DNA of 64,000 nucleotides from contig NC_088304.1 of the NCBI RefSeq assembly GCF_032854445.1, positions 17,333,850-17,397,849 on the forward strand. The letters run 5' to 3'. Numbering within the stretch: the first letter of the stretch is position 1; each line of letters starts with the position of its first letter. The notes under the pieces were generated by a model, which did not search any database, was not told the DNA's origin, and saw only the letters and a program-made list of their open reading frames with translations. The stretch is from Liolophura sinensis (taxonomy: Eukaryota; Mollusca; Polyplacophora; Chitonida; Chitonidae). Below, piece after piece: positions 12,701 through 21,439 of the stretch. The translations under genes and the position numbers were made by a program.

Positions 12701-15700
12701 GCCTGCTTGTGGTTTGTCAGTGGAAAGTGGGCATGCTCTGTTGGAATGCCAGAAATGCGCCACCAGCCTGATTGTGGAATGCTAGAAGTGTGCCACTAGT
12801 CTGCTTGTAGTTTGTCTGTGGAAAAGGGACATGCTCTGTAGGAATGTCAGAATGTGTACTATCCAGTAGAAAGACACACAGCTGTGTGGAAAGTTCAGCA
12901 GTAAGTAAATGAAGTTTGCCTGTGGAAATGTAACATACTCTGCTGGAATAACAGATGAGTGCTGCTAGCCTGCTTGTGGTTTGTATGTGGAAATTAACAT
13001 GCTGACATTTACAACTGTATGGTTGCTTATCATGCCAAAACACAAAAGGATTTATTTGATTGGTGTTCTACACCGTATTCAAGAATATTTCACTTATACG
13101 ACGGCGGCCAGCATTATGGTGGGTGGAAACCAAGCACAGCCCGGGGGAAACCCATGACCATCTGCAGGTTGCTGGCAGACCTTCCCACGTACAGCTGGAG
13201 AGGAAGCCAACATGAGCTGGACTTGAACTCACAGCGAGCGCATTGGTGAGAGACTTCTGGGTCATTGCGCTGCGCTAGCGCGCTAACCGACTGAGCCACG
13301 AAGGCCCCACAAAACACAAAAGGAGGACACAACATCAGGTGCCAACAAAGCTATTACATGGAGCTTAGTAAGCCAAATAGTTTGTCACAGGAAACCATTC
13401 ATAACGATAGAGCCACAGGACACTGGATTATTTCCATGTTAGCAAACATTGGTTTTATGATTTCATACTGTGGCCAATCCCACTGGGTGTCCGTGCAATA
13501 ACAGCTGTGCAGGGGGAGAGCTGAATGACACTAAATTATTACAGGAAGGCTACATATGTGTGAGGTTATATTTTGGAATGTATCTACGTAGTTCAAGGTG
13601 TGGCACTTAGTACATGAATGCACCAGATACAAACATGAATATGTAAGGCACATTTTCTAAATGCAAATCAAATGAAAAGTTTATATAAAGTAATTCCGAT
13701 CACAAGAAAACATATGACCACACCTATCCCTCTGTCCCCACATGGGCAAGTCAAAAAAAAAAACCCAATTAATTTTCAGGCCCTGAAAATCTTTTCTCAA
13801 ACATATATATTCCACAACAAAGTCTCATAAACTTTTATAATAAATGCATAAAAGCTTTATTTAGTTTCAGTCATGTGAAATAGTACTACAAGGAAAAAAA
13901 TTTTGAAATGCCATTGAGAAAAAAGAAAACTTGCAACAAAAACCTCTCAGTACAGTGGCTGTAATCCTGTAAAATGGTGTGTAATGTTTGACTGGCATCT
14001 TCATTCACAAACAGCGGGGCCTCCGTGGCTCAGTTGGTTAGTGCGTCAGCGCAGCGTAATGACCCAGGAGTCTCTCACCAATGCGGTCACTGTGAGTTCA
14101 AGTCCAGCTCATGCTGGCTTCCTCTCCGGCCGTGCGTGGGAAGGTCTGCAGCAACCTGCAGATGGTCGTGGGTTTCCTCCCACCATAATGGTGCCCGCTG
14201 TCGTATAACTGAAATATTCTTGAGTATGGAATAAAACACTAATCAAATAAATAAATAAATAAATCAGTCACAAACACCATGAGCACTATGTACTCACTGA
14301 ATGGCTCGCTTCACCAAGACACTGGTCAGGTCAAGGATGTGATCTCTGAGCACCAGGATGTTGTCACGCAGCCAGATACGCGTATCCGTGGCAACCTGGT
14401 CATTACGACTGCGGCCTGTGTGCAGCTTTCTTCCAGCTTCTCCAATCAGCTCCTATGGGAAAACTTTATACACATTTCTATGGCAGATGGACAAATGGAC
14501 TGATGAATAATGGATATAAAGGACAAGGCAGCACCTGGCTAAAACATATTTCAATTGAAAACTGGCTTCCCAAAAATATCATACTTTATTATTTTAATGA
14601 TTTACGATTTCACCAAATAACATGTACTCAATACTGCACAAATGGCGGGTGTGGATTGAGGCAGACATCTTGAGAATTTCATCCAATCAAACACGTTGCT
14701 ATCAGACTGTGATGTAACCTTTACCCATTCTCTCCATGAAGTGACATATGATAACACAGGACTACTGCTTAAGACATCATTTTGAAATCATTTACAACGA
14801 TTTAGTTACGTGTAGCTGAAGGGCCATTTCACACAGTGTTGTGGCGCAGGTCTGTATCATTCACAAACCACCACAGACGTGAAATTAGTTGATTTACAAG
14901 CCGTGTAATGTTCAACAATGGTATAAGTTATGTCTGGCAGTAGCATACTGTCTCGGCCCAAACCGCCCCCAGTAGACCCTAGGCGAACTTAGACACACTG
15001 TTCAAATTATACAAGTGCATTTTTTGTCATTCATTTTAGCGTTCAGTAAAATTATTGAAACGTGTTCAAGCTAAGGAGGTGTCTTCTGACGTCCGTGACA
15101 ACTAGGTCAGCAACTGAAGCATAAAATTCAGCAAGAGTTGAATGCCTAGATCTGCCTCAGTGGTGCCTAGATTTATATCCATATGAGACAGAATTGAGCA
15201 TTAATCTAGCTGTACAACAATCCTATTGTAATTTTGTAAGGGTCAAAATCACCAGCACAACTCCTCCGGAGGCTACGACCAGAACCAGGAATACCCCGAC
15301 CTTGCACCTGTAGTTTACTTAAACAGTAAATGATATAGCAGGCTTACTGTGTCAACAGTTCAAGCAGTGGAAGAAATATCCATGTGTGTCCAATTTCCGA
15401 GAAAGCTACTTACCACTTCGATCTTTATCACTGAAGTGCACAACTTTTATCTGCCACAGGCTACTGCTTTGCTTATAATACGGAAAATACCTTCAATGTT
15501 AGAGAGCTGGAGTACACATATGATGTCACCTTGCTGTCGATAATGGAGACACGCTAAAGCTGTGTCATGACAAAGTGTCACTAAATTTTACTGGCTTGAA
15601 AAAAAACCTAATAAATTATTTAATGCCGGTTTAAGGTATTTTGAATGGTAGACTTTCAGTGGACATAAGCGTTAGTTAGGTGCTGTCTTTCACTTTAACT

Positions 15701-18700
15701 AGACATGCATAGGCTAATCAGATAATGGCAAAACCAAAGCTGTCAGAAAGATGACCATGTTAATCATCAGATTTTACATGATGAAATGACTGAATGTGCG
15801 GTTGATTGGTAATGTCCTAAGCAGTAAAAATTTAGAGATAGGGAGCACATTTAAGAATCAAAACTTCTACCATGTTTACACAGAGTCACAAATTTACAGA
15901 CAATGGCACATAAGCCTCTGTAAGAATAGAGGACTGAAAAAGGAGTAAGTGAGTGAGTCATTGGGGTTTAACGTCGTACTCAACAATTTTTCAGTCATAT
16001 GACGCCGAAGGAATCATTAGGGTGCATGCACGTGTAATGTGCCTCCTTGTTGCAGGACGGATTTCCACCGCTCTTTTATCTAGTGCAGCTTCACTGAGAT
16101 GCCTTACCAAAGGAAAGTAAGCCAGTAAGACTGATACGGGTCAACCAGTCGGTGCACTATCCCTTCATGCTAAACGCCAAGTGAGGAAGTTACAACTTCC
16201 TCTTTTAAAGTCTTAGGTGTGACTCGACCCATGCAGGACTGACCCTGGATCTATCGCTCCCGAAGCTGTGCTATCGGGGCCGGTCTGAATAAAGGAAATT
16301 CTGAATAAATGTTTTGCTAATACACGTATGACTTTGTCTTACTGTAAGTCTTCTCTCATTGGCTGTGTGGATGTCCTCATCACCAGATTGGAGCTCGAAC
16401 TTCCCACTGGCCCACTCCTCATGAACCTGAACAACCAATCATCAGAGTGTAAACTCCACCCAAACTGAATGGCCAATCAACATTAGAGTGTAAACCCCAC
16501 CCAAACTGAATGGCCAATCAACATTAGAGTGTACATCCCACCCAAACTAAACAGAAAATCAACATCAACATCACATTAACAAGAGATTGTAGACCTCATC
16601 TAAACTGAATAGAGAGTCAACATCAAGGCGTTAACCCTTCCCAAAATGATTAGCTAATCAACATCAGAGTGTAAACCTGACCCAAACTGAATAGCCAATC
16701 AACATCAGAGTGTATACCCCACCCAAACTGAATATCCAATCAACATCAGAGTGTAAACTCCAGCCAAACTGAATAGCCAATCAACACCAGATTGGCATGA
16801 TTTCACCCACACTAAATAGACACACAACATTATATAAAGATGTCGCCTCATTAGACAGTCAGTCAAAATTAGAGTAAAGGTCCCATCCCCATTAGACAGA
16901 CAGATGACATAAGAGTAAAGGTCTCATCCACTTCAGACAGACAAACATAAGAGTAAAGGTCTCATAACCATTAGACAATCAGTCAACATTTAGAATATTA
17001 AAAGGTCTCGAACCCACTAGACAGATGACATTAGATTAAAGGTCTCACCTCCACTAGAAAGACAACATTTGAAGTAAAGGTCTCGACCCCATTGGACAGC
17101 CAGTCAACATTAGAGTTAAGATCTCATCCCCATTAGACAGACAGACAACATAAGAGTATAAGTCTCACCCAATTAGAAAAACAACATAACAGTAAAGGTC
17201 TCACCCCAATAGACAGAAAAAATTAGAGTAAAGGTCTCATCCTCATTAGGCAAACAGACAACATTAGATAAAGATGTCGCCCCATTAGACAGCCAGTCAA
17301 AATTACAGCATGGGTTCATCCCCATTAGACAAACAGACAACATTAGATAAAGATGTCGCCCCATTAGACAGCCAGTCAAAATTACAGCATGGGCTCATCC
17401 CCATTAGACAAACAGCCAACATTAGATAAAGATGTCGCCCCATTAGACAGCCAATCAAAATTACAGCTTGGGCTCATCCCCATTAGACAAACAGAAAACG
17501 TAAGGCCAAAGGTCTCACCCCATTAGACAGACAGACAGACAGACAACATTAGAGTAAAAGTCTCACCCCATTAGACAATCAGCCAATCAACATAAGAGTG
17601 TAGACCCCACACTCAGTGAATAGACAGCAGAGAATAAATGTCTCACCCCATTAGGCTGACAGGCAACATAAGGTTAAATGTCTCACCTCATTAGACAACC
17701 AATCAACATTAGATTAAAGGTCTCACCCATTAAATAGACAGACAACATTAGATGAAGATGATGCTCCATTAGACTGCCAGACAAAATTAGAGTAAACGTC
17801 TCAATACCATCAGACAGACATCATAAGCGTAAAGGTTTCATCCCATTAGACAGACAGACAGACAGACAAACATAACAGTAACGGTCTCAGCCCATTAGAC
17901 AGACAGACATGAGAGTAAAGATTTCATCCCCTTTAGACAAACATAAGAGTAAAGGTCTCCCAACCATTAGACAGCCAGTCAGCATAAGAGTATTAAAAGG
18001 TCTTGACCCTACTACACAGAAAGACGACATTAGAGTAAAGGTCTCAACCCCATTGTACAGCCAGACAACATTAGAGTAAACGTCTCATCCTCATTAGGCA
18101 GATAGACAACATTAAAGGTCTCACCAGCCTGAAATAGACAGACAGCATTAGCAAAAGATGTCCGCCAGTCAAAATCTGAGTAAAGGTCTCACCTCTTGAC
18201 AAAAGGACAACATAAGAGTAAGGGTCTCCCAACCATTAGACAGACAAAATAAGAGTAAAGGTCACACCCATTTAAACAGACAGGCAACATAAGGCTAAAA
18301 GTCTCACCACATGACACAACAAATCAGACAGACAACATAAGAGTAAAGGTCTCATACCCATCAGACAGACAAAATAAGAGTCCAGGTTTCACTCACATTA
18401 AACACACAGACAACATTAAGAGTAAAGGTTTCATTCCTTGACAGACAGACAACCAGTCAACATTGGAACAAAGGTCTCATCCCCATTAGACAGACAGACA
18501 GACAAGAATAGAATAAAAGTCTCATCCTATTTGACTTACAAACAACATCAGTGTAAAGGTGTAACTCCATTAGACAGACAGACAACTTTATATTAAAGGT
18601 TACATCCAATCAACATTAGAGTAAAGGTCTCCACCCAAGTAGACAGCCGGTCAACATTCGAGTAAAGGTCTCCACCCAAGTAGACAGCGGGTCAACATTT

Positions 18701-21382
18701 GAGTAAAGGTCTCCACCCAAGTAGACAGCCGGTCAACATTTGAGTAAAGGTCTCCACCCTAGTAGACAGCCGGTCAACATTTGAGTAAAGGTCTCCACCC
18801 CCATTTTATGCACATGTCCCGACCCACTCATTAGGATCGAAAGAAGAAAAGAAAATAACTCATACTGCAGTAGGTAGATTGTTTAAACTTCCTGGAGCAA
18901 AACGATTTTAACTGTAGTTGTGTTTGAATTTTTGGATTTAAGACTTAAGATGTTTGAGAAATATGGGCCCTATGTACATGTCTATCCGCATGCATGAGTT
19001 ACCCACCTTGTTCAGGCCCTCTATAATGGCTGTAGACTCCTCACCGGTAATAAGACCAGCTTTCTCAATGGCTCTGGCATATGCCTGGCTGCCCTGGTCA
19101 CACACAGGTAATCATGGATAACCCAGGTAATTTTGTATGTTGATATACAACAACATTCACTGACATAACTCTTCAAACCTTAAAAGTGCACCTCAACTAT
19201 TCATTTATTTGTGCATCACTTTGTATCGACTATTTTTGTCTCTCCTTTGTTTTTTGATCATTTATTTTTTTTCCATGTGTCTGTAGGTTTCAACCACAGC
19301 TGTTTTCAGATCAATATCCTTATTTTCTCCTCACAGTGTTCACCTGGTTGTTTTTCTATCATCAAGAATATTTCTGAATGAAGGAAACACGAGTGCCACA
19401 GGTAAACTACCATGGTCAATCTAAACCAAGAGCCTGACAGACCTGACGAGTTTACCCACTGCAGACATGGATGGACTTGAACACTTCACCTCTCTGGTCA
19501 CCCGCCTGACAGTTGCTTTGTGTTGATGGAGTGAATTTAGTGTAAATTTTAGTGCCACAGCTACACATTTGTGCTGCTCAGTTTATTGCTAGCGTCTCAA
19601 AGTGACATCAACAGGATATTTAATTTCTGGAGGGTTACTGTTGAATTTCTGAATTTACTTTAATTAAAAACAAAACAGACACAGACACGCTTTGTGTCAT
19701 ACTCCTCACAGCGAAAGCGTCTCACTCTACTCTTAGCCTCGTTTAGGTTTAGCTTTTTGTGAGCCACACCCCCACCCACCCCTCACCACCACCGGCACCG
19801 GAACTATTTAATCAGCATTCCTCAATAAAATTATTTTATGTTTGGTTAGAATCATGCTGTACCTACTTTAGATGAAGAAAATGCATGTGCATAAAGTACT
19901 GTTAAAGAAAAGATTCAGACAGATTGTTTTTTTTTTGACACTTCCTGCCTCATCACCCTGACCCCTGTGATCTTGGTATTGTTCAAGATTTCTGTACAAA
20001 ATTTATCAGCGGTGGCAGTGAAGTAAAGTGAAAAGTAGAGATCGATGCATGCACTGTGAGGAGTATGGTTTTGCATATGTAAACCTTGGAGCATCTTCAT
20101 ATACATGTAAGTGATGTCTTTAGAAAGGGAGGTAATCCATGAGAACATACCTGGATATCAGCAGCCCAGAGCCTTTTGTCAAAACCAATAGAAGCATTGA
20201 AGCCCTCCATGATTGGATCAGTGGCTCCTGTGAAACGCCCACCCCAGAGTTTTGTCCCCTGGTAGGGAAACATGACAGGAAGACTAATAACTAATTGCAA
20301 TATATAGTGATGTGAAGTGATGGAAGATTTTTCGAAAGAAGTATATAAATTAAAGATGTTATCCAAAAACTGGTTGCTGGTGTAAAAGGTACCAGTCTTT
20401 TACCATTTGGTAGCCTTATGTCTTTAATAAAGGATCATGATAATGGGGGAAAAGCTAAAAAAAAAAAAATGGGCAGGAAGCTAGATACAATGTCTATTGC
20501 GACTTGTGTGAAAACCAGTGAAAAGAAAATAAACATTGCTCTCAGCTAGCAGTGTTGGGCTACATGTATAGCTGTGGAAAACAGTAATTCTGGGAATCAA
20601 ATCTGTACATTCTGCATAAATTGTACACTGAATAGTACAAATAAAAAAGCTAAAATGGGGCATTTGACAGAATTTCTTTTATTATTTTTTTTAAATTTCT
20701 TAAAATTCATATCTCTTTCCCTTCTGACCCGACCGTATTTTTCATGATACCTTTGGGTTAGTTATCCCCAACAAAGAATTTTTTAATGATCATTATATTA
20801 AATTTTGTTCTCTTTGGCAGTTTGGAAGAATGAGTGCATAGTGCTTCAGGTGTATGAAGCAGGGTGTTCAAAAAGGGCAAGTAGCAGGCTGCAGACAGCT
20901 GTCTACTGCCTTCCCCGTAGCAGGCTGCAGACAGCTGTCTACTGCCATCCCCGTAGCAGGCTGCAAACAGCTGTCTACTGTCGTCTCCGAAGCAGGATGC
21001 AGACAGATGTCTACTGCCGTCCACGTAGCAGGCTGCAAACAGCTGTCTACTGTCATCCCCATGGCAGGCTGCAGACAGATTACTGCCGTCCTCATAGCAG
21101 GCTGCAAACAGCTGTCTACTGGCGTCCCCGTAGCAGGCTGCAAACAGCTGTCTACTGGCGTCCCCGTAGCAGGCTGCAAACAGCTGTCTACTGGCGTCCT
21201 TGTAGCCGCCTACTTTGACTATTCTTACTATTTAACTCAATAGTAATTGTGACATGATGACTTTCAATTCAGCCAACTACTTTTGAACTCTCCAATTCTA
21301 AATGAAAACCCTGAAAAAGGAGTAAGAAATTCCCACTGTAACACTGAGAAATATTCCCTACCTCTCCTGCTTCTCCAGCCAT
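728..21382 (-). CDS. ASL: Argininosuccinate lyase, N-terminal half (9 coding exons, partial)
   Basis: ASL cleaves argininosuccinate to arginine and fumarate in the urea cycle and arginine biosynthesis; it is a cytosolic homotetramer of the fumarase/aspartase superfamily. Coding exons in order of translation: 21362-21382, 20151-20258, 19007-19093, 16343-16426, 14298-14452, 10036-10113, 4338-4415, 2701-2753, 728-790. All have AG/GT borders and compatible phases, giving 242 continuous residues with no stop, collinear with animal ASL (about 464 residues). Visible family motifs are LWGGRFTG (residues 47-54 region of the N-terminus), NDEDIH-like [20 protein letters not shown] (112-119), [10 protein letters not shown] with the Thr-His pair at 162-163, and GNPFNVDRE. 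The start Met (MAGEAGE) sits where the known N-terminus is expected. The C-terminal half, with the catalytic serine loop, lies off the window. Introns are packed with satellites and SINEs, but every exon looks intact, so the gene is likely functional. Confidence 0.96.
1053..1144. other. ASL intron 8, left part
   Basis: Part of the intron between exons 9 and 8. I see nothing here other than the 5' flank of the 18-bp array. Confidence 0.4.
1145..1422. repeat. 18-bp minisatellite, about 15 copies
   Basis: Tandem units gggggaagtgagcaaatt with a few substitutions (gggga/ggggc, gtgag/atgag/ttgag) and one extra base near the end. Because 18 is a multiple of three, all frames that lack a stop in one unit stay open, giving artificial ORFs on both strands with six-residue periods. 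Located in ASL intron 8. Confidence 0.95.
1646..1826 (-). mobile_element. SINE-A, partial, diverged
   Basis: Reverse-orientation tail and body of SINE-A: tttatt-gattggtgtttt, cagcattatggtgggagga, ccgcaggttgctgtcagaccttccca. The tRNA-like head is missing. Confidence 0.85.
2112..2432 (-). mobile_element. SINE-B (CACT-tailed, tRNA-derived)
   Basis: Second SINE family of the window. On the plus strand it reads gtgagtgagtgagtg, then ggggtttaacgtcgtac, then a body with ttccaccgctctt and gaacgccaagcgagga. On its own strand it runs from a tRNA-like head to a tail of gttaaaccccaggcactcactcac. This copy is diverged and lacks a clean head. It lies in ASL intron 8. Confidence 0.85.
2701..2753 (-). CDS. 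ASL: ASL exon 8
   Basis: 53 bp (acceptor tatggcag, donor AAAG|GTAAGG), phase 2 in and phase 1 out. It encodes [17 protein letters not shown], which matches the highly conserved GSGAIAGNP..VDRE segment of ASL. Splicing to exon 7 gives [13 protein letters not shown] with the serine codon split over the junction. Confidence 0.96.
3079..3137. repeat. 18-bp repeat, three copies
   Basis: Three units of ggtgggctgactccagcc in ASL intron 7, with no variation between the copies that can be read. Confidence 0.85.
3816..3938. repeat. About 40-bp repeat, three copies
   Basis: Three diverged units containing ctgcctgcttgagg and catttggacgagttgg, in ASL intron 7. They differ by several substitutions. Confidence 0.8.
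4338..4415 (-). CDS. ASL: ASL exon 7
   Basis: 78 bp (acceptor ttgttgtcag, donor GGCAG|GTATG), phase 2 at both ends. It encodes [12 protein letters not shown] followed by [13 protein letters not shown], equivalent to [25 protein letters not shown] of vertebrate ASL, ending just before the SGA.AGNP motif. Confidence 0.95.
4487..4683 (-). mobile_element. SINE-A, nearly full body
   Basis: Reverse-orientation SINE-A with tail (ttta)n, gttttacgccatactcaag, cattatggtgggaagaaacc, gggcagagcccgg, and ggccggagaggaagcc. The tRNA-like head is replaced by the start of the 77-bp satellite at about 4690, so the array either begins at or has eaten into the SINE. Confidence 0.9.
4695..8395. repeat. 77-bp satellite array, about 48 copies
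   Basis: A long array of a 77-bp unit: cagctactgacacaaggtca, ggtggagtgacattagcata, tctcctcgacagatgcaaca, cccagtcacagcacaga. Units in the middle are almost identical and differ at a few recurring sites (ctcgacag/cttaacag/cttaatag/cttgacag; ctgacacaag/ctgtcacaag; ggagtgacatt/ggcgtgacatc), which recur in blocks. The array occupies much of ASL intron 6 between exons 7 and 6. No long ORF crosses it because the unit contains stops. Confidence 0.98.
8396..8745. repeat. Degenerate right flank of the 77-bp satellite
   Basis: About four to five heavily diverged units that still show gtgacattagcatcccctt, cagtcacagcactgacagtt and ctgacacc-ggtcaac. Divergence rises away from the main array, as expected where unequal exchange no longer homogenises the edge. 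Confidence 0.85.
8866..9172. repeat. 30-bp minisatellite, about 10 copies
   Basis: Tandem ggcaaagtctattaaattgt-gtatgaagtt units, nearly perfect. Since 30 is a multiple of three, the array stays open as a 10-residue repeat ([10 protein letters not shown]). Nothing indicates that it is translated; it lies in ASL intron 6. Confidence 0.95.
9425..9512. repeat. Orphan copy of the 77-bp satellite unit
   Basis: A single diverged unit, containing gacagatgcaacacccagtc and acacaaggtcaaac, about 1 kb outside the main array and beyond the 30-bp array. It suggests that the 77-bp repeat once reached further right. Confidence 0.75.
9513..10035. other. ASL intron 6, end next to exon 6
   Basis: AT-rich DNA without recognisable coding or repeat structure. 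Short ORFs on both strands have no family signature. Confidence 0.5.
10036..10113 (-). CDS. ASL: ASL exon 6
   Basis: 78 bp (acceptor cttgttgcag, donor TTAG|GTGATT), phase 2 at both ends. It encodes [16 protein letters not shown] then PIKWSHWLL. The Thr-His pair of GYTHLQ is the conserved catalytic-region motif of the ASL/fumarase superfamily. The split codons (CA|A and AG|T) close correctly with both neighbouring exons. Confidence 0.97.
   Translation of the reverse strand, partial: RDRHTDAWIHSSAEGSANQMESLVT
10180..12860. repeat. 65-bp satellite array, about 40 copies
   Basis: Tandem 65-bp units: gtggtttgtctgtgggaagt, gggcatgctctgttggaatg, ccagaaatgtgccactagcc, tgctt. Variable sites (ggaaagt/gggaagt, ccacta/ccacaa/ccacca, tgctt/tgcgt/tgatt) recur in several combinations. 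Because 65 is not a multiple of three and the unit has few stops, long ORFs (up to about 420 codons) appear in several frames on both strands; they are products of the repeat. The array fills the intron between ASL exons 6 and 5. Confidence 0.98.
13051..13309 (-). mobile_element. SINE-A, full length with 15-bp target duplication
   Basis: Complete SINE-A on the minus strand. From its 5' end: tRNA-like head with box A TGGCTCAGTYGG and box-B-like GAGTTCAAGTCC; a conserved body with cggatggtcgtgggtttccc, cccaccataatgctggccg and ccgtcgtataagtgaaatat; then the tail caccaatcaaataaa. It is flanked by a perfect direct repeat caaaacacaaaagga at 13036-13050 and 13310-13324, so the insertion is fairly recent. 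The conserved central domain resembles the MetaSINE/BivaMD type described from bivalves and other animals; that name is from memory and would need a search. Confidence 0.95.
13325..14015. other. ASL intron 5, unassigned part
   Basis: AT-rich intronic DNA between two SINE-A copies. No coding signature, array or inverted repeat was noticed. Confidence 0.5.
14016..14264 (+). mobile_element. SINE-A, full length, just downstream of ASL exon 5
   Basis: Plus-strand SINE-A (ggggcctccgtggctcagtt, box-B-like gagttcaagtcc, tail (aaat)n). Flanking tcattcacaaacagc and tcagtcacaaacacc are an imperfect target duplication. It lies only about 30 bp from the splice donor of ASL exon 5, in antisense orientation to the gene. 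Confidence 0.93.
14298..14452 (-). CDS. ASL: ASL exon 5
   Basis: 155 bp (acceptor ttcccatag, donor TTCA|GTGAGT), phase 0 in and phase 2 out. It encodes [19 protein letters not shown], then [18 protein letters not shown] and [14 protein letters not shown]. The TGRSRNDQ motif is a signature of argininosuccinate lyases and binds substrate. Confidence 0.97.
14700..15939. other. ASL intron 4, unassigned part
   Basis: No exon-like segment homologous to ASL, tandem array or transposon end was seen. Short ORFs have no recognisable family. Confidence 0.5.
15940..16290 (-). mobile_element. SINE-B, near full length
   Basis: Complete SINE-B on the minus strand: tRNA-like head at the 16290 end (ccccgatagcac on its own strand), body, and tail gttaaaccccaatgactcac-tcact. 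Together with 45703-46044 it defines the family: a head with a box-A-like TAGCACTGTTGGTAGAGCG, a box-B-like gggtcgagtcac, and a short CACT-type tail. Confidence 0.9.
16343..16426 (-). CDS. ASL: ASL exon 4
   Basis: 84 bp, phase 0 at both ends (acceptor ggttgttcag, donor TTACA|GTAAGA). It encodes [18 protein letters not shown] and [10 protein letters not shown], matching [26 protein letters not shown] of vertebrate ASL. Confidence 0.97.
16430..18805. repeat. 41-bp satellite array, nearly 2.4 kb, with sub-families
   Basis: A degenerate array of about 41-bp units. The left part uses tgtaaaccccacccaaactg, aatggccaatcaacattaga; the rest uses taaaggtctcaccccattag, acagacagacaacattagag. Both share the same spacing and the caacattagag segment, so they look like one diverged family. 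At about 17270-17500 a two-unit higher-order repeat (about 79 bp, gataaagatgtcgccccatt) occurs three times; at 18605-18800 five almost identical units (gtctccacccaagtagacag) form a freshly homogenised block. It fills the intron between ASL exons 4 and 3. Confidence 0.95.
19007..19093 (-). CDS. ASL: ASL exon 3
   Basis: 87 bp, phase 0 at both ends (acceptor gtgtgaccag, donor AACAAG|GTGGGT). It encodes [19 protein letters not shown] and [10 protein letters not shown], matching [29 protein letters not shown]. Confidence 0.97.
19094..20150. other. ASL intron 2
   Basis: Intron between exons 3 and 2. The only structure noted is a dispersed repeat at 19735-20020. Confidence 0.6.
19735..20020 (+). 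repeat. Dispersed repeat family D, copy 1
   Basis: Similar over about 250 bp to 58310-58555 in the same orientation. Shared landmarks are ggaactattt-atcag, tagaatcgtg/catgctgt, cacttcctgcctcatca and caagatttctgtacaa/caagatctctgcacaa. No tRNA-like head or terminal repeat was identified, so the class is unknown. Confidence 0.7.
20151..20258 (-). CDS. ASL: ASL exon 2
   Basis: 108 bp, phase 0 at both ends (acceptor tttccctaccag, donor ATCCAG|GTATGT). It encodes [18 protein letters not shown] then [24 protein letters not shown] is the N-terminal hallmark of argininosuccinate lyases. Confidence 0.98.
20877..21220. repeat. 36-bp minisatellite, about 9-10 copies
   Basis: Tandem units gtagcaggctgcaaacagct-gtctactgccgtcccc in ASL intron 1. 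Since 36 is a multiple of three, ORFs stay open on both strands with a 12-residue period (e.g. [12 protein letters not shown]). Each unit has a short palindromic core around cagctg. Confidence 0.95.
21362..21382 (-). CDS. ASL: ASL exon 1, coding part
   Basis: The codons for MAGEAGE, ending at the donor GAG|GTAGGG. The Met was chosen because splicing to exon 2 then gives [16 protein letters not shown], close to the known N-terminus MASESGKLWGGRF. The reading frame is also open upstream, but that part includes a good acceptor site. Confidence 0.85.
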
Positions 21383-21436
21383 TCTTGTGAGTGAGGACAA
21401 CTGCTCAATACGCCTGTCACACACCAGGGAAGTAAC
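21383..21436 (-). other. ASL: Probable 5' UTR part of ASL exon 1
   Basis: The minus-strand sequence just before 21436 is a good 3' splice site (tttttctctaattggtgtgcag), which suggests that exon 1 starts here and that a separate untranslated exon lies further right. The alternative is that transcription starts nearby and the acceptor is not used. Confidence 0.5.
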
Positions 21437-21439
21437 CTG

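Noticed and set aside
10877-12763. Many long ORFs on both strands (up to about 420 codons) in the 65-bp array
   Set aside because: They exist in several frames at once and follow the repeat period; no start context, splice sites or homology.
14030-14120. tRNA-like sequences with box A and box B (also at 25.73, 36.19, 45.70 and 50.31 kb)
   Set aside because: They belong to SINE copies: followed by a conserved body and tail, with target duplications in several cases, and the box spacing and arms do not form a proper cloverleaf.
19350-19480. Possible old SINE-A in ASL intron 2
   Set aside because: Only the words caagaatatttc and ctgacagacct agree; not above what chance and AT richness allow.
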